A stretch of 28,300 nt of DNA, from assembly GCA_023411575.1 (NCBI GenBank), contig JAEYOP010000046.1, positions 1 through 28,300 of the forward strand, given 5' to 3'. The DNA comes from Bacillota bacterium. GTDB taxonomy: Bacteria; Bacillota; Clostridia; Acetivibrionales; DTU013. Made by a program: the position numbers and the translations under genes. The notes under the pieces are model-generated. The model was given only the letters and a program-made list of their open reading frames with translations. It searched no databases and was not told the DNA's origin. Below are positions 13,572 through 21,182 of the stretch, one piece after another (the first letter of the stretch is position 1; each line of letters starts with the position of its first letter).

Positions 13572-14252
13572 ATGGTCGGAAACATCATAGAGAACAACAT
13601 GGTCACTATTTCCGGGAAGGTGGTTTCCAACGTTGAGTTCAGTCATGAAGTATATGGAGAAGGTTTTTATTATTTCATGCTCGACGTACCCAGACTGAGC
13701 GACAGCAACGACAGGATTCCTGTCACCATATCTGAGAGGCTTGCAAGCAAGGACAAACTGGAAATAGGGACTATCATCGAGGTTGAAGGCCAGTTCCGCT
13801 CTTACAACAGCTATAACAACGAAGGAAACCGATTGCTGCTGACGGTGTTCGCCCGGGACATTACCTTTCTTGAAGATGAGAAGAAGATCAAAAACCCCAA
13901 TCAGATCTACCTGAATGGCTACATTTGCAAAAAACCGATTTACAGAACCACTCCGTTCGGAAGGGAAATTACCGACATCCTTCTTGCGGTCAACCGTCCG
14001 TATAATAAGTCCGATTACATACCGTGCATCGCCTGGGGAAGAAACGCCAGATTCTCGGAAAACCGGGCGGTGGGAGACAATATCAAGGTCTGGGGCAGGA
14101 TCCAGAGCAGGACGTACCAGAAAAAACTCGAATCCGGAGACATATTGACCAAGGTTGCATATGAGGTTTCCATTTCCAAAATGGAAATCGCGGGACATGA
14201 GCCGGAAGAAGAAAAGGCGGAAAATACGGCGGAACAGCAAAATAACGAATAG
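13572..14252 (+). CDS. Single-stranded DNA-binding (SSB-like) protein with two OB folds
   Basis: This 226-residue protein has two OB-fold-like halves. The first (about 8-100) is ISGKVVSNVEFSHEV...FYYFMLDVPRLS...DITFLE. The second (about 105-205) is YLNGYICKKPIYRTTPFGREITDILLAVNRPY...YIPCIAWGRNA...VKVWGRIQSRTYQKK, which is very SSB-like. It ends in an acidic, Gln/Asn-rich tail but lacks the DDIPF-type tip. ATG 13572 is favoured because GAGGAG and GGGGG precede it, while ATG 13545 lacks a ribosome site. It probably acts as an accessory SSB, distinct from the housekeeping one. Confidence 0.8.
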   Translation: MVGNIIENNMVTISGKVVSNVEFSHEVYGEGFYYFMLDVPRLSDSNDRIPVTISERLASKDKLEIGTIIEVEGQFRSYNSYNNEGNRLLLTVFARDITFLEDEKKIKNPNQIYLNGYICKKPIYRTTPFGREITDILLAVNRPYNKSDYIPCIAWGRNARFSENRAVGDNIKVWGRIQSRTYQKKLESGDILTKVAYEVSISKMEIAGHEPEEEKAENTAEQQNNE

Positions 14253-14265
14253 AAGCGAGAATCGG

Positions 14266-14297
14266 GAGCCGGTCGGATGAAAACGACGGCTCTTTTT
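14266..14297 (+). terminator. Rho-independent terminator
   Basis: GAGCC (14266-14270) pairs with GGCTC (14288-14292) with an inner GTCG/CGAC extension and one bulged G, followed by TTTTT (14293-14297). It ends the SSB-like gene. Confidence 0.8.
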
Positions 14298-14345
14298 GTA
14301 TGCCCGCGTACAGGAGCCTTCCGGGACTTTGCGGTGAATTGATGC

Positions 14346-14374
14346 TTGAAATAAAGGGATACTTATATTATGAT
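14346..14374 (+). promoter_or_regulatory. Vegetative promoter
   Basis: TTGAAA (14346-14351) and TATGAT (14369-14374) are separated by 17 nt. It lies 44 nt before ATG 14419 and just after the preceding terminator. Confidence 0.65.
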
Positions 14375-14418
14375 CTTACTATAAAAAGCCAATCCACCTC
14401 AAAAGAAAGGGCATATCC

Positions 14419-14829
14419 ATGATAAAAGTCATATACGGCGAAAAAGGCATGGGAAAGACCAAGATCCTTATTGATTCGGCAAACCGGATGGCAGGCGAGG
14501 CAAAAGGGGATGTCGTGTTTATTGACGACAGTACCCAGTTGATGTACGATCTGAACCACAAGGTGCGTTTCGTCAACGTTTCCGAATTCCCGTCCATGGG
14601 AAGCGAAGGGTTTTTCGGCTTCCTCTGCGGAATCCTGTCCCAGAACTATGACATCGAAGGAATTTTCATCGACGGCCTGAACTATATTACCGGGCGGAAG
14701 GCGGAAGAGCTGGAAGCGTTCTTTGCCAAGCTGCAGCAGATCTCGGAAAAAGTCAAAATCGAATTTTTCATAACGATCAACGGAATGGACGGCAAGCTGC
14801 CGGAGTTCCTGAAGCAGTATATTGCGTAA
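14419..14829 (+). CDS. Small P-loop NTPase-like protein
   Basis: This 136-residue protein has a Walker A motif GEKGMGKT (7-14) and a Walker B-like strand IFIDG (82-86). It is much shorter than AAA+ or PilT ATPases and shows no sensor or arginine finger region I can identify. There are no membrane segments. It has its own promoter candidate upstream, and the ferritin-like gene follows after 65 nt. Nucleotide binding is likely, but its cellular role is unknown. Confidence 0.7.
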   Translation: MIKVIYGEKGMGKTKILIDSANRMAGEAKGDVVFIDDSTQLMYDLNHKVRFVNVSEFPSMGSEGFFGFLCGILSQNYDIEGIFIDGLNYITGRKAEELEAFFAKLQQISEKVKIEFFITINGMDGKLPEFLKQYIA

Positions 14830-14894
14830 CCGTTTTGAACCGGCTGTTTTCTGGACATACTAGTTTTATGTCATTTCGAAAACAGGAGGGTTTT

Positions 14895-15338
14895 ATGGAC
14901 AAGACCACAGCGGCCAATGAACTGAACACGCTTTTGAAAGGCGAGCAAATGGCCGTCGAAGCGTATGAGAAATTTATTTCGGCAGTAGATAACGAAACGA
15001 TACGGGAAAGCTTCCAGCAGATACAGGGCAATCACAAGGAGAACGCGAGCCGGCTGGCCGGGAGGCTCCAGGATCTGGGCAGGGAGCCGGACTACAGCAC
15101 GGGCATCGCCGGCGTTTTTTCGAATATGAAGCTGGGCATGCAAACGAACAGCAAGGATTCCTTCGACATCCTGAAAATGGCCTATGACGGAGAGGATAAG
15201 GGCATTGCCGCCGCCGAGGAGGTCATCCGCGGAGATCTGGACGATACAAGCCTGGAACTGGCAAAAGATGTACTTTCCCGTGACCATGACCATCTGAAGC
15301 AGATGCTCCGGCTGATGTCGGACCATCAAAGACAGTAA
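14895..15338 (+). CDS. Ferritin-like four-helix protein (DUF2383/PA2169-like)
   Basis: This 147-residue all-helical protein has ferritin-like Glu and His positions on four helices: LKGEQMAVEAYEKF, IQGNHKENASRL, AYDGEDKGIAAAEEVI and LSRDHDHLKQML. These could form a carboxylate-bridged di-metal site. The start at ATG 14895 is set by AGGAGGG at 14884-14890; the open frame runs further upstream. This family is often stress- or sporulation-related, but the physiological function is unclear. Confidence 0.75.
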   Translation: MDKTTAANELNTLLKGEQMAVEAYEKFISAVDNETIRESFQQIQGNHKENASRLAGRLQDLGREPDYSTGIAGVFSNMKLGMQTNSKDSFDILKMAYDGEDKGIAAAEEVIRGDLDDTSLELAKDVLSRDHDHLKQMLRLMSDHQRQ

Positions 15339-15365
15339 AGGGGCGGAAATCCGCCCCTGCTTTTT
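15339..15365 (+). terminator. Rho-independent terminator
   Basis: GGGGCGGA (15340-15347) and TCCGCCCC (15350-15357) form a GC-rich stem followed by GC and five T (15361-15365). It ends the ferritin-like gene; the lipoprotein gene ends convergently just beyond. Confidence 0.85.
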
Positions 15366-15368
15366 ATG

Positions 15369-16397
15369 CTATGATTTTTGTTCTTCAAAGGATTTTTCAA
15401 GTTCCTTGATATTGGAAAGCACGATCCGGCCTTTTATATCCGCAAGGCCCTTATCTTTCTCCCCGGATACCTTGTTGAGCTCATAGATGGAGAAATCCAG
15501 CTTGTCGCCGGTCTGCTTCTGCTCTTTTTCCAGGGTGTTGCGGAACAGCGACCAGGACTTGTCCAGCGCCTCGTCGTCCTTCTTTACCTGTTCCCAGTTC
15601 TCCTTGGCGGATTCCAGGATGATGTTCCGGGTATAGTAGATCATCCTCTTCACTTCGGGGGACATTTTCACTCTATAGAGGGAGTATATGTCCGGGATAT
15701 AGGAATATAAAACATTGGCCGAAGCAAGGGTTTTTTGCGCGTCCTTTGTGTGGGATGTTTTGGTCAGGTCGTTCAGGGCGTTGTCAAAATTGTCCACCAG
15801 CTTCATGTCGGCTCCTTTTTTGGCGATCTCGGGCATGAACTCGTTCCACTGATAATGGAGGTTGCTGATAAGCGTGCCGGCCTCGGTCCATTTGGCGGCT
15901 TCCTTTTGCTGGAACTCCTGCTTCTGGTCGCCCTTGCTCGGCTCATTGCCTTTCTGGCCGCCTTTTTGCTCCTGACCGCCCTGCTGCTTGGTATTCTCCT
16001 GGGAGCCTTGCTGGCTGCTTTGCTGAGAACCCTGCTGGCTCCCTTGCTGCGAGCCCTGCTGGGAGCTTTGCTGGCTTTCCGGCTGCGAACTCTGCCGGCC
16101 GCTCTGCTGCTGACTGCTTTCTTGCTGGCTGTCCTGCTGGCTTCCCTGGCTTTGGCCCTCTCCGCCTTTTTTCTGCTCCATCAGGACCGCGGGACCGCCT
16201 AATGTTTCAATCAGGGATTCCAGGCGGGCCTCCAGATTTTTCAGTTTTTCGGGCTCCTGTTCCTGCTCCTGCGACTGCTGGGCCGATTGCTGCTGTACCT
16301 GGGGTTTTTCGCTTTGGCCGCAGGACAGGGTTGACGCCATCAGCAGGCAAGCTGTAAATAATATAAGGATTTTCCTGCCGTACATTCCGATACGCAA
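15369..16397 (-). CDS. Ser/Gln-rich lipoprotein of unknown function
   Basis: This 342-residue protein begins with a lipoprotein signal peptide (KILILFTACLLMASTLSC); the Cys is the predicted lipidation site, with a slightly atypical lipobox. A long, low-complexity linker (about 30-165) follows, rich in Ser, Gln and Gly with SQQG/SQQS tandem units. A C-terminal helical domain (about 166-342, KWTEAGTLISNLHYQWNEF onward) completes it. AGGAGG (complement of 16406-16411) stands 8 nt before a TTG at 16397, so I take this TTG as start; the first ATG (16385) is 20 nt away. It should sit on the outer face of the membrane, with the linker spanning the wall. Function not recognised. Confidence 0.8.
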   Translation of the reverse strand: MRIGMYGRKILILFTACLLMASTLSCGQSEKPQVQQQSAQQSQEQEQEPEKLKNLEARLESLIETLGGPAVLMEQKKGGEGQSQGSQQDSQQESSQQQSGRQSSQPESQQSSQQGSQQGSQQGSQQSSQQGSQENTKQQGGQEQKGGQKGNEPSKGDQKQEFQQKEAAKWTEAGTLISNLHYQWNEFMPEIAKKGADMKLVDNFDNALNDLTKTSHTKDAQKTLASANVLYSYIPDIYSLYRVKMSPEVKRMIYYTRNIILESAKENWEQVKKDDEALDKSWSLFRNTLEKEQKQTGDKLDFSIYELNKVSGEKDKGLADIKGRIVLSNIKELEKSFEEQKS

Positions 16398-16499
16398 TGC
16401 TCTTACCTCCTGTTTTATAAAAGCCTGTGCGCCTTTAGTATTGGTAAATCGAGCAATATTAATGCAGGATTCGCTGAATTATACGGAAGGAGCCAAACC

Positions 16500-16508
16500 A
16501 TGAAATAA
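16500..16508 (+). other. Minimal ORF (Met-Lys-stop) with a good ribosome site
   Basis: GGAAGGAG at 16485-16492 is followed at normal spacing by ATG AAA TAA. It may be a chance arrangement or a tiny leader upstream of the palindrome and the gene at 16690. The rest of the 292-bp gap 16398-16689 holds the lipoprotein ribosome site and the palindrome at 16549. Confidence 0.2.
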
Positions 16509-16548
16509 TTACATAAAGGGATTTGAGCAGGTTTGTCTAATTTATATA

Positions 16549-16647
16549 GGGACAAGCGAAAAAGCAGTTCCGGTTCTTCCGGCAAAAGATCGGCGGTTTT
16601 ACGATTTTTGCCGGAAGATTTACCGGAAGTTCTTTTTCGCTTGTCCC
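16549..16647. repeat. 99-bp near-perfect palindromic element
   Basis: The outer arms GGGACAAGCGAAAAAG (16549-16564) and its exact complement (16632-16647) enclose TTCCGG/CCGGAA (16568-16573, 16623-16628). Inside these are CTTCCGGCAAAA/TTTTGCCGGAAG (16576-16587, 16606-16617) and ATCG/CGAT (16589-16592, 16602-16605). It can fold into one long stem in either strand. It is not flanked by an obvious target-site duplication. It may be a miniature inverted-repeat element or a long regulatory hairpin in the leader of the next gene. Confidence 0.85.
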
Positions 16648-16689
16648 AGAAGGAGTGCGACAAAAAAGCCCGGGCAAAGGAGAACCCAA

Positions 16690-16992
16690 ATGCTGACAGT
16701 AAACTTGTGGTCCAGAAAATGCGGAGAAATCAAACGTTTCCTGGAATGCTATTTTGACAAAGATATGTCAATTGATGAAAAAACGGCCGAATGGAGGCAG
16801 GACTTCAGAAGGCCTCTCGAGGCGGTTGACATGATCAGCGCCGTCATCGACAATAACGACAAGTACCAGATCGTCATGTTCATACAGGTCGATGAAGGCC
16901 AGCTTCACCCCATTACGATCGACAACCACAATGACATTATCAAAGGGATTTTTCAGCTTTTCTACAATGAAAATGTATTAACGCTGAATTAA
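16690..16992 (+). CDS. Small hypothetical protein
   Basis: This 100-residue protein is preceded by AAAGGAG at normal spacing from ATG 16690. It is predicted soluble, alpha/beta, with a C-terminal IKGIFQLFYNENVL segment; no recognisable motif. It lies just downstream of the 99-bp palindrome. Its stop codon TAA overlaps the stop of the convergent gene (TTAA, 16989-16992). Confidence 0.7.
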   Translation: MLTVNLWSRKCGEIKRFLECYFDKDMSIDEKTAEWRQDFRRPLEAVDMISAVIDNNDKYQIVMFIQVDEGQLHPITIDNHNDIIKGIFQLFYNENVLTLN

Positions 16993-18596
16993 CTGCCGGA
17001 GATCATGTTGAAAATGTCCAGGATGCCGTTTTCCGACGCGCCGAGCTCCTCCTTGAAGTAGGCGAGGCTATCCTGGACGACATCGTTGAGCACTTTTTGA
17101 CCGAGCACTTCAACGGGCGCCAGGTCATCCGTGAATACGAATTTGGTTTGGGTGACTTCGGTCTGGTCGTTGTAAACGCTTTCCGCTATGGGGAGCAGGG
17201 GGCTTCCGGAATCCAGCAGGGACATGTTGGCGCGGTAGGTTTGCAGGCAGGCCTCGTTGTCGGAAGAAAACACGATGGTGTTGGTGGTGTGCGGGACATT
17301 GTACTTGTAAACCTTGTTCATATTCGTCTTCAGGGTTTGGGTCAGGTAATCCACGATCTCGGTGCTTTTTTCCGAGCGCAGGTTGATATTGATCAGGATA
17401 ACGCCTCCGGGGTTCAGATGCTGCTTGACCTCGGCGAAAAACTCCTTCGTGGACATATGGAAGGGGATAGTGATATCGTGGTACGCATCGACCATGATGA
17501 TATCGTACATCCCGGCTTCACGCCCTGCCAGGAAGGTTCGCCCGTCGTTTACATAGACGGTTGCCTCGTCCTCCTTCAAGTCAAAATACTCCCTGGAAAG
17601 CTGGACGATTTTCTCGTCGATTTCCACGCCGTCGATTCGGCTGTCCGGAAAATAATATTTGCATTCCTTCGCGAAGGTCCCGGTGCCCATCCCCAGGACC
17701 AGGACATCGAGGGGCCTGCCTGCGGCGGATCCTTCCACAAACAAGGGCGACATCAGCGCGTAATCGTAATAAAGGCCGGATAAAGTCCGGTTCTTTTTGT
17801 AAAGGGACTGGACGCCGAAGGCCACATTTGTCGAAAGAATGACGGAGTCTCCTTCCTCAGCGACCTGCAGATAATTGTAGAGGGATTCGTCTTCGAGGAC
17901 CGTGCTTTTCCAGAAGGCGTAGGAATTGCCCAAAGGAGCCAGCAGAAGCGCGGCGGTCACGACAGTGGTGATAATGCCCTTGATGAAGCCTTTCTTTCTG
18001 GTGATGAAAAAGTACAGGCATATGAGGTTGAGCGCCAGGGAAAACACCAGAAAGGACTTCATGGTTCCGATATAGGGGATGGTCAGGAAGGTCGGAATAA
18101 AGGTTCCGATGATGCTGCCGATGGTGGAAGCCGCATAGATTTCGCCGGTGGTCCGTCCGCTGTTTTCCAGGTCGCTGATCCCGAGTTTGACCAGATAGGG
18201 CGATACCATGCCCATAATGACAAGGGGGGCGGAGAACACCACCAGGCACGAGATCGTGGAACCGGCGACCAGAAGATTTCCGGGCACGATCCACATCATG
18301 ACCACAGTGGATAACGCGATGATATATTTTCCGACGAGCGGTATGACCGCGATCCACACAGCAGCAATCCATAAAAGGCCGAACAGCCTTCCGAGGTTGT
18401 TATGCTTGTCCGCCGAACGCCCGCCGATTACATTGCCGATGCTCATGGAAATCATGATCAATCCGATGACCACGGTGTAAATGATGGAGGAAGTGCCGAA
18501 ATACGGCGCCAGCAGCCTTGTTGCCGAAAGCTCCACGCCCATCACGGTGACGCCGCAGAAAAAGGATGTGAGATAAATGAAAAGTTTTTTATTCAT
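16989..18596 (-). CDS. Membrane-fused spermidine-synthase-like protein
   Basis: This 535-residue protein has about seven transmembrane helices (residues 5-220) fused to a spermidine synthase-type Rossmann domain. The methyltransferase-like motif VLVLGMGTGTF (298-308), the acidic loop GVEIDEKIV (323-331), DGRTFL (351-356) and IIMVDAYHD (366-374) are visible. Such SpeE-like fusions are common in bacteria, but their substrate is mostly unproven. The start at ATG 18596 is preceded by GAGGGGGAAAAT; the open frame extends 11 codons further. Aminopropyl transfer is a family guess; methyl transfer or transport coupling are alternatives. Confidence 0.83.
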   Translation of the reverse strand: MNKKLFIYLTSFFCGVTVMGVELSATRLLAPYFGTSSIIYTVVIGLIMISMSIGNVIGGRSADKHNNLGRLFGLLWIAAVWIAVIPLVGKYIIALSTVVMMWIVPGNLLVAGSTISCLVVFSAPLVIMGMVSPYLVKLGISDLENSGRTTGEIYAASTIGSIIGTFIPTFLTIPYIGTMKSFLVFSLALNLICLYFFITRKKGFIKGIITTVVTAALLLAPLGNSYAFWKSTVLEDESLYNYLQVAEEGDSVILSTNVAFGVQSLYKKNRTLSGLYYDYALMSPLFVEGSAAGRPLDVLVLGMGTGTFAKECKYYFPDSRIDGVEIDEKIVQLSREYFDLKEDEATVYVNDGRTFLAGREAGMYDIIMVDAYHDITIPFHMSTKEFFAEVKQHLNPGGVILININLRSEKSTEIVDYLTQTLKTNMNKVYKYNVPHTTNTIVFSSDNEACLQTYRANMSLLDSGSPLLPIAESVYNDQTEVTQTKFVFTDDLAPVEVLGQKVLNDVVQDSLAYFKEELGASENGILDIFNMISGS

Positions 18597-18762
18597 GGGT
18601 ATTTTCCCCCTCGCTGGTATGGATTGCACGACAATGTATAGTGTATAACAAGTTTTGCAAATTTGAAACAGATTTTTTGCAATCGTTTTGCTGTTACACG
18701 CCCCGAAATAGTGATAAAATGGAAACGTTGAAAATGATTTAGCAGATAAAGGGGTGGACAGG

Positions 18763-19332
18763 ATGGGAGCTTATGATCTGATCGTGCGGCGCAGGACGAT
18801 TCGCAAATTCCAACAGAAGGAAATCGGGCGGGCCCTGCTGGAAAAAATGGTGGATGCGGCGAGGCTTGCGCCGTCGGCCAACAATATGCAGCCCTTGAAG
18901 TATATTATCGTAGACGGGAAGGAGAAAACCGATCCGTTTTTTAAGCTTGTAAAGTGGGCGGGCTATATCGCGCCCGCAGGGAATCCGGGAGAGGATGAAA
19001 AACCGGTGGCGTATATCGTGATCCTGCTGGACCGGGAGGTGCGGGAAACCGGGTTCGAGCTGGATGTCGGCGCCGCCGCGCAGAACATCTTTCTTACGGC
19101 CCTGGAGGAAGGCGTCGGCTCCTGCTGGATGGGCGCAGTCGACCGGGATGGCGTCCGCAAGCTCCTGAACTTACCGGAACGGTATGTCGTCAATACGGTA
19201 GTCGCCCTCGGATATCCGGCGGAAAGCCCCGTGTCGGAGGAGGAAAACGGCTCCATCCGGTATTACAAGGATGAGGACGGCGTGCTGCACGTTCCGAAAA
19301 GAAAACTGGAAGATGTCCTTCTGAAGCTATGA
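18763..19332 (+). CDS. Nitroreductase family protein
   Basis: This 189-residue FMN-dependent NAD(P)H oxidoreductase family protein starts with the classic MGAYDLIVRRRTIRKFQ and LVDAARLAPSANNMQP-type FMN-binding segments. It has the dimer helix LDVGAAAQNIFLTALEEGVGSCWMGA and the C-terminal VALGYPAE. AAAGGGG at 18748-18754 is 8 nt before ATG 18763. It probably reduces nitro compounds, quinones or flavins; the physiological substrate is unknown. Its stop overlaps the ATG of the next gene (ATGA, 19329-19332), indicating a two-gene operon. Confidence 0.9.
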   Translation: MGAYDLIVRRRTIRKFQQKEIGRALLEKMVDAARLAPSANNMQPLKYIIVDGKEKTDPFFKLVKWAGYIAPAGNPGEDEKPVAYIVILLDREVRETGFELDVGAAAQNIFLTALEEGVGSCWMGAVDRDGVRKLLNLPERYVVNTVVALGYPAESPVSEEENGSIRYYKDEDGVLHVPKRKLEDVLLKL

Positions 19333-19898
19333 ACGACAATTATTCCAAATACCTGCTGCTGATGGCGCTTGCCATCATCGGGGCCGTCTGTGTTGCCGCC
19401 GTAATAACGGCAAGGCGGCGGAAGCCTGGCGTTGCCAAGGACCCGGCCGTGAAAGCCAGGCCCGTCGATTCCGGCAGCATCAGCGTATTTTTTGACAGGG
19501 CCGGGAATGCCACCATCATTCCCTATGTAGCGGACCTGTTCGGAGAGGGGAAGGCCACGGCGGAGGTGATCGAGCTGCTGCGGCCGTATTCTGCGGCGCA
19601 GCTCGGCGCGGCCATCCGCAGCGCGCTGGCCTCCTGCCGCGGCGCGAAGCCGGCCGGTTCGGCGAAGCTGATGGAAAGGCTGGGGACGACAAGCTGGAAA
19701 ACCTTCTCGGAGGGGAAGGCCAATCTGTCGGTCTATTACAAGGATGGCGCCGGGATTGTTTTCAATACAACGGTACGCACGCCCGAAGGCGGCTATGTAT
19801 TCAACCGGAAAGGAATTGAACACAGCCTTTCGGCAGATGCCGGCGATGAACAAATCGGAAGGAACGCTCTTGAACTGTCGAAACAATGCAGGTTCTAG
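19329..19898 (+). CDS. Membrane-anchored hypothetical protein
   Basis: This 189-residue protein has one N-terminal membrane segment (about 8-28, YLLLMALAIIGAVCVAAVITA) followed by a basic RRRK stretch, so the remainder is probably cytoplasmic. The soluble part has no motif that I recognise. It is translationally coupled to the nitroreductase. Its stop TAG shares CTAG (19895-19898) with the stop of the convergent acyltransferase gene. Confidence 0.75.
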   Translation: MNDNYSKYLLLMALAIIGAVCVAAVITARRRKPGVAKDPAVKARPVDSGSISVFFDRAGNATIIPYVADLFGEGKATAEVIELLRPYSAAQLGAAIRSALASCRGAKPAGSAKLMERLGTTSWKTFSEGKANLSVYYKDGAGIVFNTTVRTPEGGYVFNRKGIEHSLSADAGDEQIGRNALELSKQCRF

Positions 19899-20965
19899 CC
19901 GTGGCGGGTCTTCCGCACGCCGCCCAGAGCCGATGCAAACGGCGTTACACTGACAAGCCAGGCGAACAGGCAGGTACATAGCGTACCGGCCAGGTAAAGC
20001 GCCGCCAGTCCCTTTGGCCCTGACCACAAACCCGAATCGGCAGGATGTCCCGTAAGCAGAAGCAGGATTTTTATTATGAAAAGATGACTCAGGTAGATGG
20101 TAAAGGACTGACGGGAAATCCAATCCAGACCGCCCAATATCTTCAGTTTGCTGTCCTTCAGCCTTAATGCCAGAGAATACAGGAGAAAGAACGATACCAT
20201 ACTGTACAGGAGGACAGCCGGCTTTATTGACAGATCGAAGGTTTCTGTCAGCCTGCTGTCCGCCATAAGGACGACCAAACTCAGCACCCACGCAACCGCG
20301 AAAAGCACGGTTTTCTTTGCCGCATGAACCTCATAAGACTCCAGTCTGGAAGCAAAGTATATCCCGAAAACAAAATAAAAGATCCAGGTCGGGAAAAACA
20401 TGTAGTTCGGCAGGATGGGCGCCGGGAAGTTCATAATCTCCATAGCCTGCAGGTACACCCCGGTCTGGAAGACAAGCGTAAGCACAAAACTGGCTGCAAG
20501 CACAATCCTTCCGTGGACTTTCATCAAAGCCCGGAGAACCGGGAAGAGCAGGTAAAGCTGCAATATGATGATGATGAAATACAGGTGCGCATGGGCGGAG
20601 CCATACAGCAGCTTTTTCCCCGTATCGGCAAGAAAGCCGCCGGGATCTGTGCGGATGGGACTGAGGTCGTCCCTCATGTTAAAGAGGATAAAGATCAGGG
20701 ACCATAAAACATAGGGGATGAAAATTTTCTTCAGCCTTTTCGAGAGGAATTTGAGATAGCCGGAAACTCCGTTGTATTCATATCCGGAAACAGACAGCAA
20801 CAAACCGGAGATCAGGATGAAAACCGGCACGGCAAAGCGAACGAGTTGATTGATCAGATAGGCGCTTCTCGACGAAGCCGTGTAAACGCCCGAAACATGG
20901 ATCATGATAATGGATAGGGCGGAAACGGCCCGGATAACATCCATTTCCCTCATTCGTCTTTTCAT
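19895..20965 (-). CDS. Membrane acyltransferase (acyltransferase 3 family)
   Basis: This 356-residue integral membrane protein has about ten transmembrane helices. It has the family's N-terminal signature MREMDVIRAVSALSIIMIHVSG, including the conserved R and H used in O-acylation, and FAVPVFILISGLLLS. It transfers acyl groups to extracellular sugars or wall polymers; the substrate is unknown. AAAGGAG lies before ATG 20965; the upstream open frame to 21052 is not needed. It appears monocistronic. Confidence 0.88.
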   Translation of the reverse strand: MKRRMREMDVIRAVSALSIIMIHVSGVYTASSRSAYLINQLVRFAVPVFILISGLLLSVSGYEYNGVSGYLKFLSKRLKKIFIPYVLWSLIFILFNMRDDLSPIRTDPGGFLADTGKKLLYGSAHAHLYFIIIILQLYLLFPVLRALMKVHGRIVLAASFVLTLVFQTGVYLQAMEIMNFPAPILPNYMFFPTWIFYFVFGIYFASRLESYEVHAAKKTVLFAVAWVLSLVVLMADSRLTETFDLSIKPAVLLYSMVSFFLLYSLALRLKDSKLKILGGLDWISRQSFTIYLSHLFIIKILLLLTGHPADSGLWSGPKGLAALYLAGTLCTCLFAWLVSVTPFASALGGVRKTRHG

Positions 20966-21064
20966 CGGGAAGCTCCTTTCGTCCAGAGAAATCATTATAT
21001 CACAGGAATCTGAATGAGGCAATTTCCTTCCGCGGCAGAAGCATATCCGCATTCGCGCATTGTA

Positions 21065-21105
21065 CGAAAAGATCGCTAATCCTTTCAGGGAGAGCGATCT
21101 TTTCG
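21065..21105 (-). terminator. Terminator of the LacI-controlled operon
   Basis: CGAAAAGATCGCT (21065-21077) and AGCGATCTTTTCG (21093-21105) form a perfect 13-bp stem, with A and T runs inside the stem ends. It lies about 80 bp after the stop of the dehydrogenase gene on the minus strand. It is symmetrical, so could act on either strand. Confidence 0.7.
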
Positions 21106-21182
21106 GAATTTACAATTATTTTATTTGTCTACTTAACCGGCACACTTCCTTTCAAATTCTCCGGGCTGCTCGTTAGAAACGG

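Noticed and set aside
15735..16202. Leu/Ala-rich + strand open frame resembling membrane repeats
   Set aside because: It is the complement of the Ser/Gln repeat linker of the lipoprotein and has no independent ribosome site or family match.
16415..16757. Two mirror-image small ORFs (16533-16757 + and 16415-16663 -)
   Set aside because: Both derive from reading the 99-bp palindrome and have similar Arg/Ser/Gly-rich peptides; neither has a ribosome site.
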